A DNA stretch of 8,128 nt. Origin: Planctomycetes bacterium RBG_16_43_13 (GTDB lineage Bacteria > Planctomycetota > MHYJ01). Location of the stretch: positions 3,314 through 11,441 of the forward strand of contig MHYJ01000108.1 of the NCBI GenBank assembly GCA_001828445.1. The letters are read 5' to 3'. Numbering within the stretch: position 1 is the first letter of the stretch; each line of letters opens with the position of its first letter. Below the pieces are notes generated by a model that had not been told where the DNA came from, ran no database searches, and saw only the letters and a list, made by a program, of their open reading frames with translations. The position numbers were made by a program, and so were the translations under genes. Below are positions 1 through 6,243 of the stretch, in pieces.

Positions 1-1
1 A

Positions 2-373
2 AATCAGGACGTCGTCCTGCTGCAACAGATAGAAAAGTTGCTACAAGAGGCAAAATTCCAAACACCGCGGCGAGAAGAAATATATGAAAAAGTTAAAAAT
101 CCAAAGAAGGCGGACAAACTCCTATCCCTATTGACAAGCCAGAACAAGATTGCGGTCTTAAAGGATGACATAATACTCCACAGGACAGCCATAGACGAGG
201 CGAAACGTATTATTATAGACATCATCAAGGAAAATGGGGCAGTAGAGCCATCCGAATTTAGAGATATAATAGGCACCTCCAGAAAGTATGTGATACCGCT
301 CCTTGAATATTTTGACGATATTGGACTAACTATAAGAAATGGGAATAAGAGGATACTAAAAAATGCAAGGTAA
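2..373 (+). CDS. selB: Selenocysteine-specific elongation factor SelB, C-terminal fragment (5' end outside the window)
   Basis: SelB delivers selenocysteinyl-tRNA to ribosomes at UGA codons followed by a SECIS hairpin, which its C-terminal winged-helix domains bind. Only about 123 residues are visible. The frame is open to the left edge, so the TTG at 38 is an internal leucine and not a start. What is seen is charged and helical, and ends in the hallmark final winged helix of SelB: FRDIIGTSRKYVIPLLEYFD, then IGLTIRNGNKRIL. The GTSRK(Y)xIPLLEYFD stretch is very characteristic of this family and supports the call without the GTPase domain. The gene ends in TAA and overlaps the sigma-factor start by 11 nt, so the two are probably one transcript. 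No selA, selC or selD and no in-frame-UGA gene is visible here. The remaining doubt is only the missing N-terminal part. Confidence 0.9.
   Translation, partial: NQDVVLLQQIEKLLQEAKFQTPRREEIYEKVKNPKKADKLLSLLTSQNKIAVLKDDIILHRTAIDEAKRIIIDIIKENGAVEPSEFRDIIGTSRKYVIPLLEYFDDIGLTIRNGNKRILKNAR
347..353 (+). promoter_or_regulatory. Ribosome binding site of the ECF sigma factor, inside selB
   Basis: AAGAGGA lies 9 nt before the ATG at 363 and within the last codons of selB. It supports this ATG as the real start, and it means the sigma factor can be initiated by ribosomes arriving from selB or independently. Confidence 0.55.
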
Positions 374-929
374 AGAAGATGCCGACAAAAGAGATATAGA
401 GTTAATGCTCAAGGTCCAGAATGGCGATAACAATGCCTTCGAGAAGATAGTCGAACGACATCAAAAGTGGATTATCAACCTTGCCTACAAATACATAGGC
501 AACTCAACTGAGGCGGAGGACATAGCACAGGAGATTTTCATAAAGATATACAAGGCACGTAAAGGATATAAGCCGACTGCGAAATTCACTACCTGGCTAC
601 ACACTATAACGGTAAACGTCTGCCTCAATAGTATCAGAGGAAGGAAAAACGACCCTAATATACACATCGTAGAGGATGACATACTAAAAAGCGATAAGGC
701 GGTAGAGCCGTCCAAAGATATGGAGAATGCAGAGATTAGTTCTGCCGTAAAGGCGGCTATAGATGCACTGCCCGAAAACCAGCGACTCGTAGTTATCTTG
801 ACACGGTATGAGGATATGTCGTATGATGAGGCGGCGGAGGTTATGAATACATCAGTAGAGGCGTTAAAATCCCTTTTATTCAGGGCAAAGGATAATCTGA
901 AAGAACGATTGGCAAAATATGTCAAATAG
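363..929 (+). CDS. ECF-type RNA polymerase sigma factor (sigma-70 family, RpoE-like)
   Basis: This 188-residue protein has the two-domain layout of extracytoplasmic-function sigma factors. Region 2 spans about residues 13-92: the core-binding motif AEDIAQEIFIKIYKA is at 51-65, and the promoter-melting and -10 reading segment KFTTWLHTITVNVCLNSIR is at 74-92. A charged linker covers about 93-128. Region 4 spans about 132-185: ALPENQR begins at 135, and the helix-turn-helix with YDEAAEVMNTSVEALKSLLF is at about 154-173. There is no region 1.1 or region 3, as expected for ECF factors. It overlaps selB by 11 nt at its start and the LolA-like gene by 11 nt at its end. A membrane anti-sigma factor usually follows such genes, but none is present in the next frame. 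Family assignment is secure; target promoters and the inducing signal cannot be told from the sequence. Confidence 0.93.
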   Translation: MQGKEDADKRDIELMLKVQNGDNNAFEKIVERHQKWIINLAYKYIGNSTEAEDIAQEIFIKIYKARKGYKPTAKFTTWLHTITVNVCLNSIRGRKNDPNIHIVEDDILKSDKAVEPSKDMENAEISSAVKAAIDALPENQRLVVILTRYEDMSYDEAAEVMNTSVEALKSLLFRAKDNLKERLAKYVK

Positions 930-1680
930 AAAAGCCCCTATACTCGTAATAGTAATAATTGTTGGTGTGTTGTCCTGCACTATATCTACAGCGCAAGACA
1001 CCTCGGACAACTCTGCCGAAAAGATGGTAGAGCAAACCACAGAAAATATAAAGGCACAGAAGGGATATAGGATAAAATTCTCGGCAGTTACAGATATTCC
1101 ACACAGTGATTCACTAAAAATGGAAGGCACGATAGCAGTTATAAATCCTGACATAGTATATGTAAATTTCGAGGGCTCTGGCGGACAGAAGATTAAGGTA
1201 ATCAGAAAAGGTAAAAATATATTGATGGAGGACGTCATCGCCAACGAGTGGGTTGACCCAGCGGAAATGGGAGAAGGAGGCGTCGGCAGAGGCATCCAAG
1301 ACCCAGAAACGTTATTAGATATAATGAATAAACACTCCAAGAATGCCACCCTATCAAACAATGAGAAAGTTGCTAATGTCTCCTGCAAAGTGGTTGACCT
1401 AAACTTCAAAGGAACAGAGATAAAAGACGTCCTATCAGAGCAACCTATAGATACAAATACAATAGAGTGGGATAGTTCATCACTATCAGCAAAACTATGG
1501 ATAGGAGAAAAGGATTTGCTACTCTATAAAGTCGAAGTCGCCGCAACACTTATAAGTAACAAAGAGGAGATAAAAGGCAAAATAAACTACACGGCGCATA
1601 TGGAAATAACTAATTATAATGACAATATAGGGCTGGAAGACGTCCCTAAATATGCCAAGGACGAACTTGGAATAAAATAA
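919..1680 (+). CDS. Secreted LolA/RseB-like lipoprotein-binding-fold protein
   Basis: This 253-residue protein has an N-terminal basic and hydrophobic signal sequence (residues 1-25). Cleavage after STA, before Gln26, fits signal peptidase I. Cys20 in VLSC is a weak alternative lipobox. The mature part is rich in alternating beta-strand patterns: a start resembling 'EKMVEQTTENIKAQKGYRIKF' in character (about 34-55), strands around 66-80 and 87-103, a helix with DPETLLDIM near 130, and paired strands around 175-225. This resembles the half-barrel of LolA, LppX/LprG and the RseB N-terminal domain, which bind lipids or lipoproteins in the periplasm. It starts inside the sigma-factor gene, without a good ribosome binding site, so translational coupling is likely. 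A role in outer-membrane lipoprotein traffic or as a sensor for the sigma factor is inference. True LolA is unlikely given its operon position and sequence divergence. Confidence 0.6.
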   Translation: MSNRKAPILVIVIIVGVLSCTISTAQDTSDNSAEKMVEQTTENIKAQKGYRIKFSAVTDIPHSDSLKMEGTIAVINPDIVYVNFEGSGGQKIKVIRKGKNILMEDVIANEWVDPAEMGEGGVGRGIQDPETLLDIMNKHSKNATLSNNEKVANVSCKVVDLNFKGTEIKDVLSEQPIDTNTIEWDSSSLSAKLWIGEKDLLLYKVEVAATLISNKEEIKGKINYTAHMEITNYNDNIGLEDVPKYAKDELGIK

Positions 1681-1700
1681 CTGCGCCCCCCTCACCTATA

Positions 1701-2720
1701 CTAATTCAACTTATATACATATTCCAGCCATTCGTCTTCTAACCCCTCTAACTCAAGCCCACCGTTAAGCACCTCGTCTATCCACTGAGAGTTTGACGTC
1801 ACCATCTTCTCAATAATAAAAGACACGAGAGACCACGATTCTGCATAGGCAAGTTTGGCATCATCGCCATAGAACCCGTTTCTATCCATTTTTAATAATC
1901 TTTTTAATGGTATAGCCCTTCTATCTGTAATGGCATCCTTTAACGTCTTAATATGCGTTTGGATACTTCCGCCAACCTTAAGCCCATAATTACCACCATC
2001 TTCAAATTTAGCTGTTGAGAAATACTCTGCCAGCCCCTCTGAAAACCAGAGTGGCAATATTTTTGTAAAGTGTTCATCTAAAGATTGATGAGTTGCCTCG
2101 TGAAAGATACCAGAGATAAATGTAGAATCTGTAACATTACCAACATCACATATAACTATCTCTTTTTCTTCTGGGTCGTAGAATGCAGTAGCCGTAGGAA
2201 TGCTTTTTACCTTTGCGAATTCTCTAAACTTACGCTCCGACTTAAAATATCTAACCTTACGTTTTTCTATATCCTTATGAGTTGTGAGAAATTGGCACAG
2301 AAGTTCACTAAACGTCTCGAGATAAAACCCTACAGTTAATGTATTCTGCTTAATGGCATCACTCTGGATAATAAACCTCTGTGTCTCAAGAATCTTCCAA
2401 CCTGATAGTGCCGATTTGCTAAAATGCCATCCTTGCTCCTTCTCCATCTTCTTAACTCCGCTCAGAACAAACCTGCTGGAGACGTTTAATTCAACGGGCT
2501 CCGTCGTAACATTACCATAGTAATTCTGCCTTTTATCATAGTTACGATTATCCCCATCACCAAAATCCATTTTAGGATGCGGCTCTCTTTCGATACCAGC
2601 TAAAGAATCTATACCGCCCTTCCTATCTATAAAATAGCAGGCAAGCAATAATATCAAGGTCAGATAGGGCAGGGTTATAACTAACCCATATAGATTAAAG
2701 TTCCCTCTACGTAATATCAC
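1701..2720 (-). CDS. Membrane-anchored HExxH zinc peptidase, DUF1570 / peptidase MA-like
   Basis: This 339-residue protein starts at a GTG. One hydrophobic segment (about residues 11-30) would anchor it to the inner membrane with the rest outside. A low-complexity polar linker covers about 40-80. The catalytic domain holds HEATH at 207-211 and the downstream SEGLAEYF, in which Glu228 is the likely third zinc ligand, 17 residues after the second histidine. This is the gluzincin layout typical of DUF1570 proteins, which are common in planctomycetes. A stretch before it (about 155-195) with YFKSERKFREFAK and FYDPEEKEIVI is also typical. No good ribosome binding site precedes the GTG, but no other start codon lies between it and the upstream in-frame stop, and the next ATG (residue 51) would lose the anchor. 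It converges on the LolA-like gene with a 20-nt gap and diverges from the M61 peptidase. Its substrate is unknown. Confidence 0.8.
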   Translation of the reverse strand: MILRRGNFNLYGLVITLPYLTLILLLACYFIDRKGGIDSLAGIEREPHPKMDFGDGDNRNYDKRQNYYGNVTTEPVELNVSSRFVLSGVKKMEKEQGWHFSKSALSGWKILETQRFIIQSDAIKQNTLTVGFYLETFSELLCQFLTTHKDIEKRKVRYFKSERKFREFAKVKSIPTATAFYDPEEKEIVICDVGNVTDSTFISGIFHEATHQSLDEHFTKILPLWFSEGLAEYFSTAKFEDGGNYGLKVGGSIQTHIKTLKDAITDRRAIPLKRLLKMDRNGFYGDDAKLAYAESWSLVSFIIEKMVTSNSQWIDEVLNGGLELEGLEDEWLEYVYKLN

Positions 2721-2760
2721 ACTAAATAGAGAGCAAACGATATGCCAAGAGATGAGATTA

Positions 2761-2774
2761 CATAAGTGCTTATG
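2761..2774. repeat. Short palindrome CATAAG-TG-CTTATG
   Basis: Six-base arms with a 2-nt centre lie 41-54 bp upstream of the GTG of the DUF1570-type peptidase, where an operator or part of its promoter would be expected. No protein can be named as its ligand, and a single 6-bp palindrome could be chance. Confidence 0.3.
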
Positions 2775-2820
2775 AATAAGGGGGTTACTAAGCCGCCTCC
2801 GTTCCCAGCACCTTCACCTA

Positions 2821-2837
2821 TGTTACAATATGTAACA
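2821..2837. promoter_or_regulatory. Palindromic operator-like site 1 (TGTTAC-N5-GTAACA)
   Basis: TGTTACAATATGTAACA has 6-base arms around a 5-nt centre at 2829. It is the left member of a tandem pair, with identical TGTTAC/GTAACA arms in the second site. It sits near the middle of the divergent region, so it could serve both peptidase genes. The shape fits a dimeric helix-turn-helix regulator; the regulator is not encoded in this window as far as can be seen. Confidence 0.6.
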
Positions 2838-2838
2838 A

Positions 2839-2857
2839 ATGTTACTAATCGTAACAT
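2839..2857. promoter_or_regulatory. Palindromic operator-like site 2 (ATGTTAC-N5-GTAACAT)
   Basis: ATGTTACTAATCGTAACAT has 7-base arms around a 5-nt centre at 2848, exactly 19 bp from the centre of site 1. The 5-nt centres differ (AATAT and TAATC) while the arms are kept, which is what is expected of a protein-binding site and not of a simple duplication. It lies about 50 bp upstream of the proposed -35 box of the M61 gene, a position that suits activation or looping better than simple promoter occlusion. Confidence 0.6.
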
Positions 2858-2906
2858 TTTATGAGCCCTAAACATCCTTTATATTGCTTACTGCTATAAA
2901 AGTGGC

Positions 2907-2934
2907 TTGACTTTTCCCTCAAATTCTGCATAAA
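2907..2934 (+). promoter_or_regulatory. Sigma-70-like promoter of the M61 peptidase-permease operon
   Basis: TTGACT (2907-2912), a 16-nt spacer and CATAAA (2929-2934) form a reasonable housekeeping promoter. Transcription would begin near 2941, giving a leader of about 28 nt before the GTG. The -10 box matches the consensus at four of six positions, so the exact start is uncertain. Confidence 0.5.
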
Positions 2935-2955
2935 TGACGTATAAGTTTTTAGTAT

Positions 2956-2961
2956 AAGGAG
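2956..2961 (+). promoter_or_regulatory. Ribosome binding site of the M61 peptidase
   Basis: AAGGAG lies 7 nt before a GTG. It decides the start: the GTG at 2969 is ideally placed and is followed directly by a signal peptide. Confidence 0.8.
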
Positions 2962-2968
2962 ATGTAGT

Positions 2969-4753
2969 GTGAGTAGCAAAAAACTTTTATCTGTTGTAGT
3001 TACGGTTGTTATACTACTCTCTCTAACACTCATCACCGCACAGGAGAGAACAGATATAACCTATAACGTAGACGCAACTAAACCGGAGGATAAAACTATT
3101 ACAGTTATTATGTCTATAAATAATCTACCTGATGAGGATATAACGATTTCTATGCCTGCCTGGTCTCCCGGCTCATACCATATAGAGAATTTAGCTAAAA
3201 ATGTGAAGAACGTTACCGCATCAAAAAATAATAAACCACTCGAAATTACGCAACTCGATAATCAATCTTGGCTAATCAAGAAAGGAAAAGGAAACGGTTC
3301 TGTAATAATATTTTATGAGATAACAAAAGAGAAGGATGACTTTAACGAAGAGCACCTTGAGTTAATGGGCCCATCTACCTATATGTATATCGTAGGATAT
3401 AAGGATTCACCTGCCGCTGTATTCTTCAAGGTGCCAGATGGTTGGGAAATTGCAACCGGCTTAAGTAGTGTAGGTGATGGCTATATTGCAAGGGACTACG
3501 ACACCCTAATCGATAGCCCTGCAGAACTCGGCAAATTCAAGAAATACGAATTCACTATAGGTAGCACAAAATACGAGGTAGTAGAACACATAGCGGAGAA
3601 GGTAAAAACGGAGAAATTTGATAATGATACGTTGCTTGAAAATGTAAGAAAAATTGCAAAGTATCAGACAGATCTATTTGGCGGTGCACCATTTGATCGT
3701 TATGTGTTCCTTTTTCACTTTACTGAAGGACGAAGGGGTTGGGGGCTTGAACATCTAAATTCCACCTCTATACACTTTGGTATGGAGGGGATAAAGAGCG
3801 AATTAAAATATTTCTCAGACATAGTAGCCCACGAGTTCTTCCACGCATGGAACGTCAAACGTATCCGCCCGCGTGTCTTAGGTCCATTCGACTATACCAA
3901 AGAGATTAGAACAAATGCGCTATGGTTATCAGAGGGGGTTACCAGCTATTATGGAGACCTTACATTAGTCCGCACGGGCATCTGGCAGGAGGAGGATTTT
4001 ATACACTCTCTTTCCAGGTCTATAGATGCACTGCAATATAACCCAGACCGCCTTGTAACAAGTGCAGAGAAGTCGAGTTGGACTGCCTGGGATAAAAAGG
4101 AAGGTCCCAGCATATCCTATTATACAAAAGGTGAGCTACTCGGGATGCTGACAGACCTCCGCATACGTGGGCTTACTAATAATAAGAGAACTTTTGATGA
4201 CGTTATGCAATTCCTCTATCGATGGTTTGTCCTCGGAGGGGGTGGTTCTATAGGCGTCGGCTTTGAGGAAGGAGATATCGAGAGAGCTATTAGCTCTATT
4301 AGTGGTATTAGTTTCAAGGACTTCTTCCAGAAATATGTGGCAGGCACCGTAGAACTCCCCTATGATGAGATACTCCCCTACGCCGGCTACAAATTATCGA
4401 GGGAGAAGGTGATGATACCCGACTTTGGGGAATATAGCGGCACAACCATATACACCATTCCCAAGGGCTCCCCTGCTGAGGCGGCGGGCTTCAAGGAAGG
4501 CGATAGAATTTCGGACGTGAATGGGAAAAAGGTAACACGTGTCAACTACAACGAACTCTTCAAATCACTAAAAGAGGGTGAGGAGGTAATTGTGAGGGTC
4601 AGCCGTAAAAAAGATGGAGGCGATTGGAACCGCGAGGATATAGATGTGAAATTCAAGGTCGTCTTAAAAGAGAAGCTTGAGTATTCTATTAAAACAATAG
4701 ACAACCCAAGTGAGGAACAACTGAAAATTAGAAACTCGTGGCTGGGCAAGTAA
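2969..4753 (+). CDS. Secreted M61-family (glycyl aminopeptidase-type) metallopeptidase with PDZ domain
   Basis: This 594-residue protein starts at GTG. The signal peptide is residues 1-24, with cleavage after ITA before Gln25. An N-terminal beta domain (about 28-215) includes MPAWSPGSY, a conserved M61 motif. The catalytic domain follows: GLEHLNST just before the active site, HEFFHAWNVKRIRP with the zinc-binding HExxH at 288-292, and LSEGVTSYY with Glu322 as third ligand. SYYTKGELL (Tyr384, Tyr385) and DLRIR are typical of the family. A PDZ domain lies at about 480-555 (GSPAEAAGF, EGDRISDVNG). Length and order match full-length M61 enzymes, and no key residue is missing. M61 members remove N-terminal small residues such as Gly and Ala, but specificity varies. 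The mature protein should act in the periplasm. It is followed after 10 nt by an amino-acid permease, which suggests that its products are imported. Confidence 0.92.
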   Translation: MSSKKLLSVVVTVVILLSLTLITAQERTDITYNVDATKPEDKTITVIMSINNLPDEDITISMPAWSPGSYHIENLAKNVKNVTASKNNKPLEITQLDNQSWLIKKGKGNGSVIIFYEITKEKDDFNEEHLELMGPSTYMYIVGYKDSPAAVFFKVPDGWEIATGLSSVGDGYIARDYDTLIDSPAELGKFKKYEFTIGSTKYEVVEHIAEKVKTEKFDNDTLLENVRKIAKYQTDLFGGAPFDRYVFLFHFTEGRRGWGLEHLNSTSIHFGMEGIKSELKYFSDIVAHEFFHAWNVKRIRPRVLGPFDYTKEIRTNALWLSEGVTSYYGDLTLVRTGIWQEEDFIHSLSRSIDALQYNPDRLVTSAEKSSWTAWDKKEGPSISYYTKGELLGMLTDLRIRGLTNNKRTFDDVMQFLYRWFVLGGGGSIGVGFEEGDIERAISSISGISFKDFFQKYVAGTVELPYDEILPYAGYKLSREKVMIPDFGEYSGTTIYTIPKGSPAEAAGFKEGDRISDVNGKKVTRVNYNELFKSLKEGEEVIVRVSRKKDGGDWNREDIDVKFKVVLKEKLEYSIKTIDNPSEEQLKIRNSWLGK

Positions 4754-4763
4754 AACGAATACT

Positions 4764-6155
4764 ATGAATGCCCCTGTTTCCCAGCCGTCTGAGAAAAACC
4801 ATAATCTACCCCGTCTCCTCGGCTTCTGGGACGGCTCTGCCATCCTCGTCGGTCTGGTCATCGGTTCGGGAATTTTCCTTACAGCCCCGTCAATAGTAAA
4901 AAATTTCACCTCACCCACAATACCTATGCTCCTCTGGCTTGCAGGCGGCACTCTCTCTCTGTTTGGTGCCCTTACTTATGCAGAATTATCGACTGTTCGA
5001 CCACATACAGGAGGTATGTATATCTACCTCCGCGATGCATACGGCAAGCCGACCGCCTTCACATTCGGCTGGGCGGCGCTCGCTATCATCCGTCCGACCT
5101 CTATATCCGCTATCGCATTCGCATTCTCAAAATTCGCCGTTAGATTGTTGAATCTTCCACCATCAGATTCAAAAGATGACCCACAAATAACCATAGCCAT
5201 AACTGTTGCTGTCATATTGATACTCACTGCTATAAACTGTATAGGTGTAATTCTTAGCAGCACAGTCCAAAAATTCCTAACCGCATTAAAGGTTTTAGCA
5301 CTACTCGCTATCGTAGTTCTTGCCTTCGTATTAGGAGAGAGTAATGGTTTCTCGCACTTTACGCCCGTTCTCGATTTATCCGTAAAGGAGGGTAGTATTA
5401 TAGCTGCTATCTCTGCTGCATTAGCAGGCGTCCTCTGGACTTACGATGGCTGGAATGATGTTACATATATCTCCGGCGAGATAAGAAATCCCTCCCGTAA
5501 TATGCCGCGTATACTAATCACAAGCACTGTCGCAGTTATGTTCATATACCTAATCACTAATACCGCTTACATATATGTATTGCCTCTTGAGATACTCGGA
5601 AATTCTAATGATGTGGCGGGTAGTGTAATAACAACCTTAATAGGTGGTAGCGGTGGCATCATCGCAACAACTCTGGTAATGGTCTCTACATTCAGTGCAA
5701 CAAATAGCACCATATTTACGGGTTCACGGGTCTTATATGCTATGGCATTAGACGGACTGACGTTTAAGTTCCTCCGCTATAAACATCCTAAGACAGGGAC
5801 ACCTGTAGCATCGCTTATAGTGGAGGGCGTCCTTGCCTGTGCGTGGGTGATAGTGTTACCAAGCTTTGAGGATTTGCTGAATTATTTCGTATTTACGATG
5901 TGGCTTTTCTACATAGCGGGCTCAGGATCTATTTTCATACTGCGAAAACGCTACGTAGAGGCGAAGGATACATATAGAGTGCCTACAGCGATACCAATCA
6001 TATTTATTATATCGAGTATCTTGATACCAGTAATGACAATAGAAAGCGAGCTTGATAAGGGCTCGATAAACAGTTTGCTCGTCCTCGGCGGAGTGCTCGC
6101 AGGATACCCATTATATTTTGTATGGATGGTATTAGTAAAGGTAAAGCAAAAATAA
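4764..6155 (+). CDS. APC-superfamily amino-acid permease (LAT/SLC7-like)
   Basis: This 463-residue, very hydrophobic protein has about 12 membrane helices. The first helix carries the unwound GSGIF motif (residues 34-38) that binds the substrate alpha-amino and carboxyl groups in APC transporters. FGALTYAELSTVRPHTGG at 67-84 is the conserved helix 2 to helix 3 segment. YDGWNDVTYISGEIRNP (227-243) is the helix 6-7 signature of the LAT-like branch. FSATNSTIFTGSRVLYAMA at about 310-328 is helix 8 and its loop. The start ATG lies 10 nt after the M61 stop with no clear ribosome binding site, so translation is probably coupled to the peptidase. Bacterial members of this branch act as amino-acid exchangers or proton symporters. 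The substrate cannot be read here; a small neutral amino acid is a guess from the neighbour. Confidence 0.9.
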   Translation: MNAPVSQPSEKNHNLPRLLGFWDGSAILVGLVIGSGIFLTAPSIVKNFTSPTIPMLLWLAGGTLSLFGALTYAELSTVRPHTGGMYIYLRDAYGKPTAFTFGWAALAIIRPTSISAIAFAFSKFAVRLLNLPPSDSKDDPQITIAITVAVILILTAINCIGVILSSTVQKFLTALKVLALLAIVVLAFVLGESNGFSHFTPVLDLSVKEGSIIAAISAALAGVLWTYDGWNDVTYISGEIRNPSRNMPRILITSTVAVMFIYLITNTAYIYVLPLEILGNSNDVAGSVITTLIGGSGGIIATTLVMVSTFSATNSTIFTGSRVLYAMALDGLTFKFLRYKHPKTGTPVASLIVEGVLACAWVIVLPSFEDLLNYFVFTMWLFYIAGSGSIFILRKRYVEAKDTYRVPTAIPIIFIISSILIPVMTIESELDKGSINSLLVLGGVLAGYPLYFVWMVLVKVKQK

Positions 6156-6188
6156 ATTGGGGAGGGGTATATTTTATTCACATTTTTC

Positions 6189-6218
6189 TTGACAAAAGCA
6201 GTTTCCATTGTGTAGATT
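6189..6218 (+). promoter_or_regulatory. Sigma-70-like promoter of the sodium symporter gene
   Basis: A perfect TTGACA (6189-6194) is followed after 18 nt by TAGATT (6213-6218), or after 16 nt by TGTAGA. It lies 26-55 bp upstream of the ATG at 6244, in the only gap between the permease and the symporter. It suggests that the symporter can be transcribed on its own. The -10 box is weak. Confidence 0.45.
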
Positions 6219-6243
6219 TCACGCCAAGTTTATCTGAGATACT

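Noticed and set aside
38..40. TTG as the start of a short independent gene
   Set aside because: The frame is open to the left edge and the product is the C-terminal end of SelB, so this is an internal codon.
876..1409. Long open frames on the minus strand over the sigma and LolA-like genes
   Set aside because: They are antisense to well-supported genes, lack recognisable domains and have no ribosome binding sites.
1681..1700. Bidirectional terminator in the convergent gap
   Set aside because: The 20-nt gap has a C-run but no inverted repeat or T-tract that would form a terminator.
2085..2339. Rightward 84-residue open frame inside the DUF1570-type gene
   Set aside because: It lies antisense to the catalytic region of a recognisable peptidase and has no family features.
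2831..2853. Possible ECF-type promoter, TGTAAC followed by CGTA, which the sigma factor of this window might read
   Set aside because: The spacing is 13 nt, whereas ECF promoters usually need about 16-17. Both elements are already explained as halves of the palindromes, and a sigma-70-like promoter lies downstream.
2839..2860. Hairpin plus TTT as a rho-independent terminator
   Set aside because: The stem is AT-rich with only two G-C pairs, and no rightward gene ends upstream of it. An operator explains it better.
6156..6188. Terminator after the APC permease
   Set aside because: There is a G-rich stretch and T-rich sequence but no complementary arms, so read-through to the symporter cannot be excluded.
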